Assembly (NCBI GenBank): GCA_016710335.1
Contig: JADJXQ010000002.1
Span: 456,787 to 520,786 of the forward strand
DNA: 64,000 nucleotides
Origin: Rhodospirillales bacterium
GTDB taxonomy: Bacteria; Pseudomonadota; Alphaproteobacteria; Rhodospirillales; Defluviicoccaceae
Reading direction: 5' to 3'
This document shows positions 10,357-18,186 of this stretch, piece by piece. Position 1 is the stretch's first letter; every line of letters starts with the position of its first letter. The notes under the pieces were generated by a model, which searched no databases, was not told the DNA's origin, and saw nothing but the letters and a program-made list of their open reading frames with translations. A program made the position numbers and the translations under genes.

Positions 10357-11488
10357 TCAAGCATTGCCGGATGCGGACTGGCGACTGCCGTCTCCGGCGC
10401 GGAGGGCCAACGCGGCAGAGAGGAAGTCGTCGATGTCGCCGTCGAGGACCGCCTGGGTGTTGGAGGTCTCGACGGCGGTGCGGAGATCCTTGACCATCTG
10501 GTAAGGCTGCAGCACGTACGATCGGATCTGGTGGCCCCAGCCGATGTCGCTCTTGGAGTCGTACTGGGCCTGGGCGGCGGCCTCGCGCTTGCGCATCTCC
10601 AGCTCGTAGAGGCGGGCGCGCAGCATCTTCATCGCGGCGGCGCGGTTCTTGTGCTGGGAGCGGTCGTTCTGGCACTGCACGACGATGCCGGTCGGCAGAT
10701 GGGTCATGCGCACGGCGCTGTCGGTCTTGTTGACGTGCTGCCCACCGGCCCCGGCGGCCCGGTAGGTGTCGATGCGGAGGTCCTTGTCCAGCACCTCGAT
10801 GTCGACGGTGTCGTCGATGACCGGATAGACGCCGACCGAGGCGAAGCTGGTATGGCGGCGGGCGCCGGAGTCGAACGGCGAGATGCGCACCAGGCGATGC
10901 ACGCCGCTTTCGGTCCTCAGCCAACCGTAGGCATCGGCGCCGTTGACGCGGAACGTCGCCGACTTGATGCCGGCTTCCTCACCCGGGCTCTCCTCGATCC
11001 ACTCGGCCTTGAAACGGCGACGCTCCGCCCAGCGCAGGTACATGCGCGAGAGCATCTCCGCCCAGTCCTGGGCCTCGGTGCCGCCGGCGCCGGCATGGAC
11101 CTCGACGAAGCAATCATTGCCATCCGCCTCGCCGGACAGGAGGGAGCGGATTTCGGCGTGACCGATGTCGCGTCCGAGCCGGTTCAAGGCAGCCTCGGCC
11201 TCGGCGACGACGGCCGCGTCGCCTTCGGCCTCGCCGAGCTCGATCAGCTCCAGGTTTTCGGCAAGCTCGCGCTCGAGCGTGTCCAGATCACCGATGCGCT
11301 GTTCCAAGCGGGTCCGCTCGCGCATGATAGCTTGCGCGCGCTCGGGATCCTCCCAGAGGTTGGGATCTTCGGCTTCGGCGTTCAGTTCCTCGAGGCGCCG
11401 AGCTGAGGCATCGTAGTCAAAGATGCCTCCTCAGCCGCTTCAGTGCCGCACGGGCCTCCTCTGCAACGGCTTCGATCTCTGCGCTCAT
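10357..11488 (-). CDS. prfB: Peptide chain release factor 2, expressed by programmed +1 frameshift
   Basis: RF2 reads UGA and UAA stop codons and triggers peptide release. The main frame contains the SPF codon-recognition tripeptide (RISPFDSG) and the catalytic GGQ loop (AAGAGGQHVNKTD). The first 23 codons, from the ATG at 11488 (or one codon earlier at 11491), are in another frame and end CAT-CTT-TGA. There the CTTTGAC slippery site (complement of 11416-11422) is preceded by AGGAGG, the internal Shine-Dalgarno sequence of the classic prfB autoregulatory frameshift. A +1 slip over the UGA at 11417-11419 gives about 376 residues, the usual RF2 length. When RF2 is scarce the slip is favoured, so RF2 regulates itself. 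Confidence 0.95.
11416..11433 (-). promoter_or_regulatory. prfB programmed frameshift site
   Basis: Reading the minus strand, the elements in order are AGGAGG, CAT, CTT, TGA, C. The spacing of three bases between AGGAGG and CTT matches the E. coli prfB site. The in-frame UGA is the regulatory stop. Confidence 0.95.
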
Positions 11489-11579
11489 CATCCAGGTCCG
11501 ATGTGTCTTCCGATTCCAGCTGTTTAGCGACCGATCGGCAATCCTGCAAGGCAAACCGGGCCCAGCGAGCCGGCGCCGG

Positions 11580-12209
11580 TCAGGCAAGCCGGTCGGTCTG
11601 GTCGGGAGCTTCGCCCTCGCCGTTTCCCTGATCTACCGATCCCGACTCCGATGCGCCGGCAACGGTCTCGGCCTCCGCTTCCACGCTCGGCTCCGTCTCT
11701 TTGGGGCCGACCGCTTCGGCGTCCGAAAGATAACCCTTCCCCACCCGATAGGCGGTTCGCACCACCTCCGTGACCATGCCGACCCGGCGGTAGTCCTCGT
11801 CGTAGTCGTTGAGGCCGTCCAGGTTGGCTAGCACCGGGTCGGAGCGCCACAACAGTCGCAGCGCCTGGCGGCGGATTTCCTCCGGCACGTGCGCCTGCAG
11901 GAACACCCGGTAGTCCGAAGCGGCGTCCAGGCTCTCGAGACTGGGCAGGTCGGGCGGTGCGGCGGGCGGTGCGGCAGGCGGAGCGGCGGGCGGTGCGGCG
12001 GGCGGTGCGGCGGGATGTGTCGCCGGATCCGCCATGGCCAGGTTGGGCGGCGGACCCGGCCCTTCGCCGGTCGCCGGCGGCGGTCGAGACGCCGTCGCGG
12101 TGCCGTCCTTGGATGCGCCTTCGCGCTCTTCCAGTCCGGCCCGCTTCAACCGGGACCATCGGGACAATCCGCTTTCGGCGCCGCCGCGCCGGCGGTGGCT
12201 ATCGGGCAT
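11580..12209 (-). CDS. DUF3306 domain protein
   Basis: This 209-residue protein has a family-like core (DYRVFLQAHVPEEIRRQALRLLWRSDP, quoted here only by its key words: the FLQAHVPEEIRRQALR helix and the LWRSDPVLANLDGLNDYDEDY stretch around residues 100-145). DUF3306 proteins occur beside DUF3305 and ferredoxin genes near formate dehydrogenases in Alpha- and Betaproteobacteria; their function is unknown, probably in maturation. Before the core lies a low-complexity Ala/Pro segment encoded by a 12-bp tandem repeat. The C-terminus is acidic. The start at 12209 overlaps the 3' end of the DUF3305 gene by 11 bases, so the two are co-translated. Confidence 0.8.
   Translation of the reverse strand: MPDSHRRRGGAESGLSRWSRLKRAGLEEREGASKDGTATASRPPPATGEGPGPPPNLAMADPATHPAAPPAAPPAAPPAAPPAAPPDLPSLESLDAASDYRVFLQAHVPEEIRRQALRLLWRSDPVLANLDGLNDYDEDYRRVGMVTEVVRTAYRVGKGYLSDAEAVGPKETEPSVEAEAETVAGASESGSVDQGNGEGEAPDQTDRLA
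11953..12012. repeat. 12-bp tandem repeat, five copies, inside the DUF3306 gene
   Basis: Five units of GGCGGTGCGGCG run end to end, two of them with one substitution each. On the minus strand they encode a Pro-Pro-Ala-Ala linker ahead of the conserved domain. Unit length is a multiple of three, so copy-number change keeps the frame. Confidence 0.92.
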
Positions 12210-12798
12210 GGCGCCCTCCGCCGAGAAACGATCCGGACTTTGGCTTCTGCTTGCGCTTGACGAAAGGCTCGTCCACGTGATGTCGGTCGAGGAACGCCTG
12301 GACCCACGCCGCTACCGGCGGCGGCATACGCACCGCGTCTACCGTCTCCTCGCCGCTGTCGAGATAATCCTGCGCCTCGAACGGACACGCCGTGACCAGA
12401 AATGGCTCGACTCCCCGTCCCTCCCCGGGTTCGTCCCGCCCGTGTTCTATTTGCATGGCGTCATTCCGATCGTCATTGCGCGGACGCAGGACAACGTACA
12501 GCAGCGGTTCGGGCGCCGACAGGTTCTGGCGGTAGCCGGCGGTGCCGCTTCGATGCAAAGTCAACTCCAGGTGACCGGCGTAGTAGCGCGTCCAACCGGA
12601 TCCCGTTTCGAGAATACACCCCGGCTCTGCAGAGCCGCTGCCGGGGATGACGGCAATGGTCCGCCACGTCTCCCCCGTCCACCGGCTCAGCGCGCTTCGC
12701 TTCTCGACGACGACGCCAATGGTCATGGACGCCGAAGTGGCAGTCCCGGGTCGTCCAGCTTCGGCGTTCACTGTGCTACCGTTCGTCACTGCCTGCAT
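12199..12798 (-). CDS. DUF3305 domain protein
   Basis: The core begins TIGVVVEKRSALSRWTGETW and continues with WRTIAVIPG, a YYAGHLELTLHRSGTAGYR stretch, and a C-terminal region with FLDRHHVDEPFVKRKQKPK, all typical of DUF3305. These proteins accompany DUF3306 and a 4Fe-4S protein near formate dehydrogenase operons; their role is unproven. The start is uncertain. The ATG at 12798 gives 199 residues, the ATG at 12726 gives 175 residues and starts right at the conserved core, and neither has a clear ribosome-binding site. The first lies inside an inverted repeat that may be an operator, which favours the second. It is transcribed divergently from the ferredoxin-like gene. Confidence 0.78.
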   Translation of the reverse strand: MQAVTNGSTVNAEAGRPGTATSASMTIGVVVEKRSALSRWTGETWRTIAVIPGSGSAEPGCILETGSGWTRYYAGHLELTLHRSGTAGYRQNLSAPEPLLYVVLRPRNDDRNDAMQIEHGRDEPGEGRGVEPFLVTACPFEAQDYLDSGEETVDAVRMPPPVAAWVQAFLDRHHVDEPFVKRKQKPKSGSFLGGGRHAR

Positions 12799-12826
12799 TC
12801 GGATACATTGCATTTGGGACCGAATG
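12796..12826. promoter_or_regulatory. Inverted repeat in the divergent DUF3305 / 4Fe-4S promoter region (possible operator)
   Basis: CATTCGG (12796-12802) and CCGAATG (12820-12826) form a perfect 7-bp inverted repeat with a 17-base spacer. It lies between two divergently transcribed genes of one cluster, a usual place for a shared regulator site. No binding protein can be named. Confidence 0.4.
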
Positions 12827-12950
12827 TGCGCCACACCAAGGGCGCACGCCCGCTTGGGGCTGTATTTCGCGGACGGGACCCGATATGTAGGGCGGACCAG
12901 CCATAACACACCCCTTCGAGCTTGAAGAGAGGGGCCGGGAGGCAGCGCTG

Positions 12951-15011
12951 ATGAAGGTGCACGGCAGGCGCGTCCTCGTCTGCAACTGCGAACGCACCAT
13001 GACGCCGGACGCGGCGCGCATTGCGGCGGCGCTGGGCGCCGAGGCTCCCGTTGTTCACTCTCATCTGTGCCGCACCCAGATTGATGCCTTCCGCGAGGCC
13101 GTCGGCGGCGGCGAACCGCTGCTCGTCTGCTGCACCCAGGAAGCAGCCCTGTTCGGCGAGGTCGCAGTCGCCGTGCGTCCTGACGCCGACGTGGCGTTCG
13201 TCAATATCCGCGAGCGCGCCGGCTGGTCGGCGGAGGGGCGGCGTGCCCACGCCAAGATGGCGGCGCTGATCGCCGAAGCGGCGCTCGACATCCCACCGAC
13301 GCCGGCGGTGACCATCAAGTCCGCCGGCGTCTGCCTGGTGTACGGGCCTGCGGATGTGGGCATTGCGGCGGCGCGGCGCGTCGCCGGACGCCTCAGCGTC
13401 ACCTGCCTTGTCAGCGACGGGACCGGCGCGTTGCCTCCGAGCGTCCGAGACGTCGCCCTGTTCGCCGGGCGCATTCGCGAGGCGAAGGGGCACATGGGGG
13501 CGTTCGAAGTGGTGGTCGACGGCTTCGCGGTCTGTCGCGCCTCCGCCCGGGAGGCATTAGCCTTCGAGGCCGGCCGGGACGGCGCCCGCTCTATCTGCGA
13601 CGTGATCCTCGACCTTTCGGGCGGCGCGCCGCTGTTTCCGGCCGCCGACAAGCGCGATGGTTATGTGCGCGCGGAACCGTCGGATCCGGTGGCGATCCAG
13701 CGCGCCCTGTTCGATATCGCCGATCTGGTGGGCGAGTTCGAGAAACCCAGATACGTGCGGGTGGATCCGTCGATCTGCGCCCATTCGCGCAATGGCATCG
13801 TCGGCTGCACCAACTGCCTAGACGTGTGCCCGACAGCGGCGATCACTCCGGTCGGTGACCATACTGCCGTCGATGCGCCTGTTTGCTCCGGCCATGGCGC
13901 TTGCGCCTCGGTATGCCCGACGGGCGCCATCGTGTTCGACCTTCCGCGCGGCCCGGCCCTGTTCGAGCGGCTGCGCGTATTGACCCGCACCTATCGCAAT
14001 GCCGGCGGCGGCGACATGGTGTTACTGATCCACGACCCGCGCCACGGCGACGAGATGATCGACATCATTGCCCGCACCGGCGGCGGCCTGCCGGCCAACG
14101 TGGTGCCCTTCCCGGTGACCGAGATCACCATGGTCGGGCTCGACCTCCTGCTCACCGCGCTGGCCTACGGTGTCGCGCAGGTGCGGATCCTCGCGGCGCC
14201 CGAGCATCGCGACGCGCTGGATCCGCTGCGTCGCCATGCCGAGTTGGTGGAGACCGTGATGACCGGCCTCGGGTACGTCGGCAACCGGATTGTCATCGGG
14301 GAGGCAGCGGATCCGGGCGATCTGGAACGGGACCTGGCCGAGCCGCCGCCGCCGTCGCTGGCGAACCCCGCCACCCACCGCGTCACCGGCGAGAAGCGCA
14401 CCACGCTCACTCTCGCTCTCGACCATCTCCGTCGCGACGCTCCGGAGCCGGTCGACGTGCTGGCCCTGCCGGCGGGGGCGCCGTTCGGGGAAGTGCGGCT
14501 CAGCCTGGACCGGTGTACGCTGTGCCTCGCCTGCGTCGGCGTCTGCCCGATGGCGGCGCTCGGCGACAACCCGGATCGCCCGCAACTCACGTTCACCGAG
14601 ATCAACTGCGTGCAATGCGGGCTTTGCCGCAACACCTGTCCGGAGAACGCCATCGCGCTGACGCCGCGGCTGAACTTCGCGGCAGGTGCGAGGAGGCCCG
14701 CCACCCTGAAGGAGGAAGCGCCGTTTCACTGCATCCGCTGCGGCAAGCCGTTCGGAACGCAGTCGACCATCACCCGCCTGGTGGAGCGGCTGGCCGGCCA
14801 CTCCATGTTCGCCGGCGCCGGTCGTATCGATGCAATAAAAATGTGCGAGGACTGCCGGGTCATTGCCCAGTTCGACGCGCCACAGCCAATGGCCGGCGGT
14901 CAACGGCCACGGCCGCGGACGACGGACGACGACCTGCGCGAGAGGGAGCGAGACCAGGTGGAGAAACAGCGCGCCGCCGGCATCGACCCTGCGGACAAGA
15001 CCACGACCTGA
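12951..15011 (+). CDS. Multi-cluster 4Fe-4S ferredoxin-type protein of the FDH-accessory cluster
   Basis: This 686-residue cytosolic protein has at least four 4Fe-4S binding motifs. Two are in the middle (ending CTNCLDVCPTAAI and CSGHGACASVCPTGAI, about residues 275-325) and two are near residues 520-565 (CTLCLACVGVCPMAAL and CVQCGLCRNTCPENAI). Two further cysteine pairs follow (CIRCGKPFG and CEDC). The N-terminus has VCNCERTM. Such proteins sit between DUF3305/3306 and DUF6352-type genes in formate dehydrogenase loci and probably pass electrons or help insert cofactors. A GGGAGG ribosome-binding site precedes the ATG, and the next gene begins 10 bases after the stop. No formate dehydrogenase subunit is in the window. 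Confidence 0.85.
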   Translation: MKVHGRRVLVCNCERTMTPDAARIAAALGAEAPVVHSHLCRTQIDAFREAVGGGEPLLVCCTQEAALFGEVAVAVRPDADVAFVNIRERAGWSAEGRRAHAKMAALIAEAALDIPPTPAVTIKSAGVCLVYGPADVGIAAARRVAGRLSVTCLVSDGTGALPPSVRDVALFAGRIREAKGHMGAFEVVVDGFAVCRASAREALAFEAGRDGARSICDVILDLSGGAPLFPAADKRDGYVRAEPSDPVAIQRALFDIADLVGEFEKPRYVRVDPSICAHSRNGIVGCTNCLDVCPTAAITPVGDHTAVDAPVCSGHGACASVCPTGAIVFDLPRGPALFERLRVLTRTYRNAGGGDMVLLIHDPRHGDEMIDIIARTGGGLPANVVPFPVTEITMVGLDLLLTALAYGVAQVRILAAPEHRDALDPLRRHAELVETVMTGLGYVGNRIVIGEAADPGDLERDLAEPPPPSLANPATHRVTGEKRTTLTLALDHLRRDAPEPVDVLALPAGAPFGEVRLSLDRCTLCLACVGVCPMAALGDNPDRPQLTFTEINCVQCGLCRNTCPENAIALTPRLNFAAGARRPATLKEEAPFHCIRCGKPFGTQSTITRLVERLAGHSMFAGAGRIDAIKMCEDCRVIAQFDAPQPMAGGQRPRPRTTDDDLRERERDQVEKQRAAGIDPADKTTT

Positions 15012-15021
15012 AGGAAAAGCG

Positions 15022-16032
15022 ATGCGAGACTTCTGGCTGAGGTCCGGGTTTCATCTGTTGGATCGCAGCGGCAACGGTCGCCTGGTGGTGACCGATGACT
15101 TCCTCCGCGCCTACTTCTGCCGGCCCGAGATCCGGCCGATCGAGACGTCCTGCGCAACCGAGCGGGCGGTTTTTGCGGATCTGATGGAGGACCCGCGCCT
15201 TCCGGTCCCGGATGCGCGTCTCAAGTCCTTCGGAGACCAGGACACGGCGGAGAACTACCGGATGCTGCTCGCGTTTCGCGACCGGCTGTTGCGCCATGGC
15301 ACGCTTGAAGGCTTCTATCTGGACTTCGTCCGCCATCCGCAGAGCACGATCCTGCCACTGTTCGTCGACCAGGTGGTGCAGGCCATCCTCCGCGGCATGC
15401 TGCACGACTGCGACGATCCGTTGCGGCTGCGAGCCGCCGAGTTGTTCTTTCGCATCCAGTGCGTCACCATCGACAGCGGTGCGATCCTGATGGCGGACGA
15501 GGAGACGATAGAGATGCGGGCCGCGCATGGGGAGTCCGGCGCAGGGGACGCGCTGGTGGCAGCAACCGCGCCGCCGTCGCGGGTGGAGCTGGACGTGCTC
15601 AACGCGGACAATGCCGCAAGCTATTGGGAGCGGAGCGATCGGTTCGACATGGTGTTCGACGCCGGGATGGCGCGCTTCGGACAGGACGCCCTGGCGCGTG
15701 TCCTGGAAATATGGGTTCAGCACTTCCTCGGCGTCGCCGTCGCCATTCAGCCGGCGGCGTCGATCCGTGATGAGCGTTGGCGCTGGCATGTAGGCCTGGA
15801 TTCGCAGGCCAGCGCTGTGCTCGATGATCTGTATCAAGGGCGGGAGGTGGACGAGGCCCGCATGTACCGCCTGCTCGGCCTGTTCCAACTCCGGTTCAAG
15901 GACCGGCGCACGGTCAGCCCCGAGATGGACGGCCGCCCGGTCTACCTCGCCATGGCGATGACCGAAGACCACCGCTTTCGCCTCAAGCCGCAGAACCTGT
16001 TGGTCAACCTGCCACTGGTGGCGGCAGTCTGA
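15022..16032 (+). CDS. DUF6352 family protein
   Basis: This 336-residue soluble protein begins MRDFWLRSGFHLLDRSGNG, which I recognise from memory as the DUF6352 N-terminus. It is mostly helical, without signal peptide or membrane segment, and has no catalytic motif I can name. The ATG at 15022 has AAGGAAAA upstream and lies 10 bases after the ferredoxin-like gene, so it is co-transcribed. Later stretches include ENYRMLLAFRDRLLRHGTLEG and RVLEIWVQHFLGVAVAIQPA. By context it is an accessory factor of a molybdenum or formate dehydrogenase type system; that role is inferred only from gene neighbourhood. Confidence 0.78.
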   Translation: MRDFWLRSGFHLLDRSGNGRLVVTDDFLRAYFCRPEIRPIETSCATERAVFADLMEDPRLPVPDARLKSFGDQDTAENYRMLLAFRDRLLRHGTLEGFYLDFVRHPQSTILPLFVDQVVQAILRGMLHDCDDPLRLRAAELFFRIQCVTIDSGAILMADEETIEMRAAHGESGAGDALVAATAPPSRVELDVLNADNAASYWERSDRFDMVFDAGMARFGQDALARVLEIWVQHFLGVAVAIQPAASIRDERWRWHVGLDSQASAVLDDLYQGREVDEARMYRLLGLFQLRFKDRRTVSPEMDGRPVYLAMAMTEDHRFRLKPQNLLVNLPLVAAV

Positions 16033-16054
16033 TCCGGACAAAGGAAAACAGCCG

Positions 16055-16258
16055 ATGAACGAAGACGCCCTCAACATGAGCGTGCGCAAGTTTCTGAAGA
16101 CCATCGGCGTCACCGCGCAACGCGAGATCGAGAAAGCAGTACGCAGCGCAGAGGAGAACGGAAGCTTGCCGGACAGCCCGCTCACCGCCCAGGCCAGCAT
16201 CACCGTGGCCGGGGTCGAACTGGAGGTCATCGTCAACGGCAAAATCGAGACACGCTGA
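16055..16258 (+). CDS. DUF6494 family small protein
   Basis: This 67-residue protein starts MNEDALNMSVRKFLKTIGVT, which matches my memory of DUF6494. A helical N-terminal half is followed by TAQASITVAGVELEVIVNGK, a likely beta hairpin. AAAGGAAA lies upstream, and it follows the DUF6352 gene by 22 bases as the last gene of the plus-strand cluster. The function is unknown. No cysteine or histidine ligands are evident. Confidence 0.8.
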   Translation: MNEDALNMSVRKFLKTIGVTAQREIEKAVRSAEENGSLPDSPLTAQASITVAGVELEVIVNGKIETR

Positions 16259-16349
16259 CGACCGACAAGCGCGTCGACACCGGATGGATGGACGCGTCAG
16301 AGCGGCTCGGCGGCCGATTGAGGATCGCGAGCGCCGTCGCCTCGCCCAA

Positions 16350-16691
16350 TCAGGAGACGCGGGTGCCGCCGGGCCGGTATGCGGCGAGATGCTCGCTGAA
16401 GGTATAGGGATCGACGCCGTAGATGATTTCGAACTGCATCTCGGCCCAGGAAATGCCGCCGTGGCCGAACTGCTCGCAGAGCAGGTCGGTGAGGGCCATC
16501 GGAGCCCCGGCCGCTCGGTCCTGGAGAACGCCGCTGCGCAATCCGTCGACGATGGCCGCGTGAACCTTCAGCGCCGCCTCGACGGTGACGCCGAGCGGCT
16601 TGCTCATCGCGGGAGCGGACGCCGCCGCCGGCCCGCGCGGCCTTGGCGACGGGCGGCCCTGAGACGAGCCGGGGAACGGAATGACGACCAT
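16350..16691 (-). CDS. Hypothetical protein, 113 residues
   Basis: I do not recognise this protein. After a Pro/Ser/Arg-rich N-terminus, the segment from MSKPLGVTVEAALKVHAAIV (about residue 29) to the end is a plausible folded domain with LTDLLCEQFGHGGISWAEM and VDPYTFSEHLAAYRPGG. A start at that inner Met (about 16607) is possible. It is convergent with the DUF6494 gene and lies between the ferredoxin cluster and the acyl-CoA operon, so either could be its partner. Confidence 0.5.
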   Translation of the reverse strand: MVVIPFPGSSQGRPSPRPRGPAAASAPAMSKPLGVTVEAALKVHAAIVDGLRSGVLQDRAAGAPMALTDLLCEQFGHGGISWAEMQFEIIYGVDPYTFSEHLAAYRPGGTRVS

Positions 16692-16769
16692 GTGCGCGTT
16701 CTCGCATAAGTGGTGCTCCCGCTCATAATGACGGGCGAACCGTATAGGATTGGTGAACGCGCACTGTAT

Positions 16770-17171
16770 TCAGCGGGAGCCCAGCACCTTCGGATTGGAG
16801 ACCGCCAGTTGATCCGCGATTGTGAGGCGGAGGTGCGCCCGAAGCGCCGCCCCGCGCTCGGGCCCGCTAAAGCTGCCGGCGCGGATGTCCCGGGCCAGGC
16901 GTCGGTTGGCGGTCTCCAGAGCGCGGACGAGTCCGGCCCGAGTCGCGGGCTCCGGTTGCGGCGCCGATTCGTGGTAGAGGCCGGCGAGACGCTGCAGTTC
17001 GGCCCGCAAGGGCGTGGTGTCGGCCTGGGCTTCCCGCGCCGCGATGCCGATGGCGTTGGCCACCATCAGCGCCTCGTAGCGACAGTCCGCCGGCAGACGC
17101 GGCAGCAGACGCTCGCGCAGCACCTTCAGCGCCACCTCAAGAAGTTCCGCGCCGGACGGCCGTTCAGGCAT
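16770..17171 (-). CDS. DUF6285-like small protein, LvaB-like accessory of the hydroxyacyl-CoA kinase
   Basis: This 133-residue protein has a helical N-terminus (GAELLEVALKVLRERLLPRL, then CRYEALMVANAIGIAAREA) and no catalytic motif. I recognise the family as DUF6285, small proteins beside APH-like kinases and acyl-CoA dehydrogenases. In the P. putida lva operon a small protein, LvaB, is needed with the kinase LvaA for activity, and the gene position here is equivalent. That equivalence is an inference from order and size, not from alignment. The start overlaps the kinase stop by 8 bases, so a 1:1 complex is likely. It is the last gene of the operon. Confidence 0.72.
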   Translation of the reverse strand: MPERPSGAELLEVALKVLRERLLPRLPADCRYEALMVANAIGIAAREAQADTTPLRAELQRLAGLYHESAPQPEPATRAGLVRALETANRRLARDIRAGSFSGPERGAALRAHLRLTIADQLAVSNPKVLGSR

Positions 17172-18183
17172 GAACCCCCTCCTCCGTCATGTCGAGGATC
17201 TGCAATTCGAGTTCCGGGACGATGTGGCCGGTGAGCGCCAGTTCGAGCGACGTCTGCTCGCCGGAGAGGTGACGCGTGGCCTGTTGCAGGGCGATGACCG
17301 CCCAGCGCATGTGGGCCATCACCTCCCAGTACCCAATGCGATCGCGCTCCAGCGTCCGGCCCGCAACCTGTTCGTAGCCGTCGCAGAAGGCGTCACGGGT
17401 GCCGATGCCGCCCGCCGGCCGGTCCACGGCGCCGAACCGCCAACACCGGGCGCAGAACCAGCCGACGTCCTCCAGCGGATCGCCCCAGTCGGCGAACTCC
17501 CAATCCAGGATTCCGGTGATGCCTGACTCGTCGACCATGTAGTTGCCGGTTCGGAAGTCGCGGTGGCACAGCACCACATCGCCGGCCGGCGGGGCGTTCC
17601 GCTCCAGCCACTCGAGCCCCAGTTCCAGCGCCGGCCGCGGCTCGCCGTGGGCATCGAGGTGGGCGCGGTAGTCGCCGACAGCCTCCAGGGCCGGCGGCTC
17701 GTCGGGGACCTTCAAAAAGGCTAGGTCGGGCCGCGGCGGGCGGATCGAGTGAATGCGCGCCAGTTCGCCGCCGAGGCGGTTTGCGAGCGAGGCGCGATCG
17801 CCGCCGAGGCTGTAATCCTTGACGATGCGATGGCCGGCGGCGACGCCCCGCACCCGCCGCATAACGAAAAACGGCCGCCCCAACACGGCCGGATCGTCAC
17901 ACAGCCACAGTGGCTCCGGCACCGTGACCCCGGCCTCGTGGGCCGCCTTGAGCAGGAAGAACTCCTCGCGGCGGTCGTGGCTGACCGCCGGCACCGCGTC
18001 CGGATCGGCGCGCACCACCACCTCCAGCCGGCCGGCGAACGGGCCGCCGGCGATGTCGGCGTCGGCGCGCCAGTTGTCCTGGATGGCGCCGCCCGGCATG
18101 CGCTCCAGCGCGGCGATGGCGACACGATCGGCGCCGGCGGCTTCGGCGAGAAAACGTTCCAGTTGTTCCTTGCGGTCCTCCAT
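17164..18183 (-). CDS. APH-fold phosphotransferase, likely 4-hydroxyacyl-CoA kinase (LvaA-like)
   Basis: This 339-residue protein has the aminoglycoside-phosphotransferase (ACAD10/11 kinase-type) fold. The catalytic loop is VVLCHRDFRTGNYMVDESG (HxDxxxxN type) and the metal site is GILDWEFADWGDPLEDVGW. Its neighbours, an acyl-CoA dehydrogenase, an SDR, an acyl-CoA synthetase and a DUF6285-like protein, match the set in which LvaA phosphorylates the 4-hydroxyl of 4-hydroxyvaleryl-CoA. Antibiotic resistance is therefore unlikely. The gene starts 3 bases after the dehydrogenase stop. The substrate chain length cannot be told from the sequence. Confidence 0.85.
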   Translation of the reverse strand: MEDRKEQLERFLAEAAGADRVAIAALERMPGGAIQDNWRADADIAGGPFAGRLEVVVRADPDAVPAVSHDRREEFFLLKAAHEAGVTVPEPLWLCDDPAVLGRPFFVMRRVRGVAAGHRIVKDYSLGGDRASLANRLGGELARIHSIRPPRPDLAFLKVPDEPPALEAVGDYRAHLDAHGEPRPALELGLEWLERNAPPAGDVVLCHRDFRTGNYMVDESGITGILDWEFADWGDPLEDVGWFCARCWRFGAVDRPAGGIGTRDAFCDGYEQVAGRTLERDRIGYWEVMAHMRWAVIALQQATRHLSGEQTSLELALTGHIVPELELQILDMTEEGVHA

Positions 18184-18186
18184 TGC

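Noticed and set aside
17164..18183. Aminoglycoside resistance kinase
   Set aside because: The APH fold is real, but the operon context with acyl-CoA enzymes and a small accessory protein points to a hydroxyacyl-CoA kinase.
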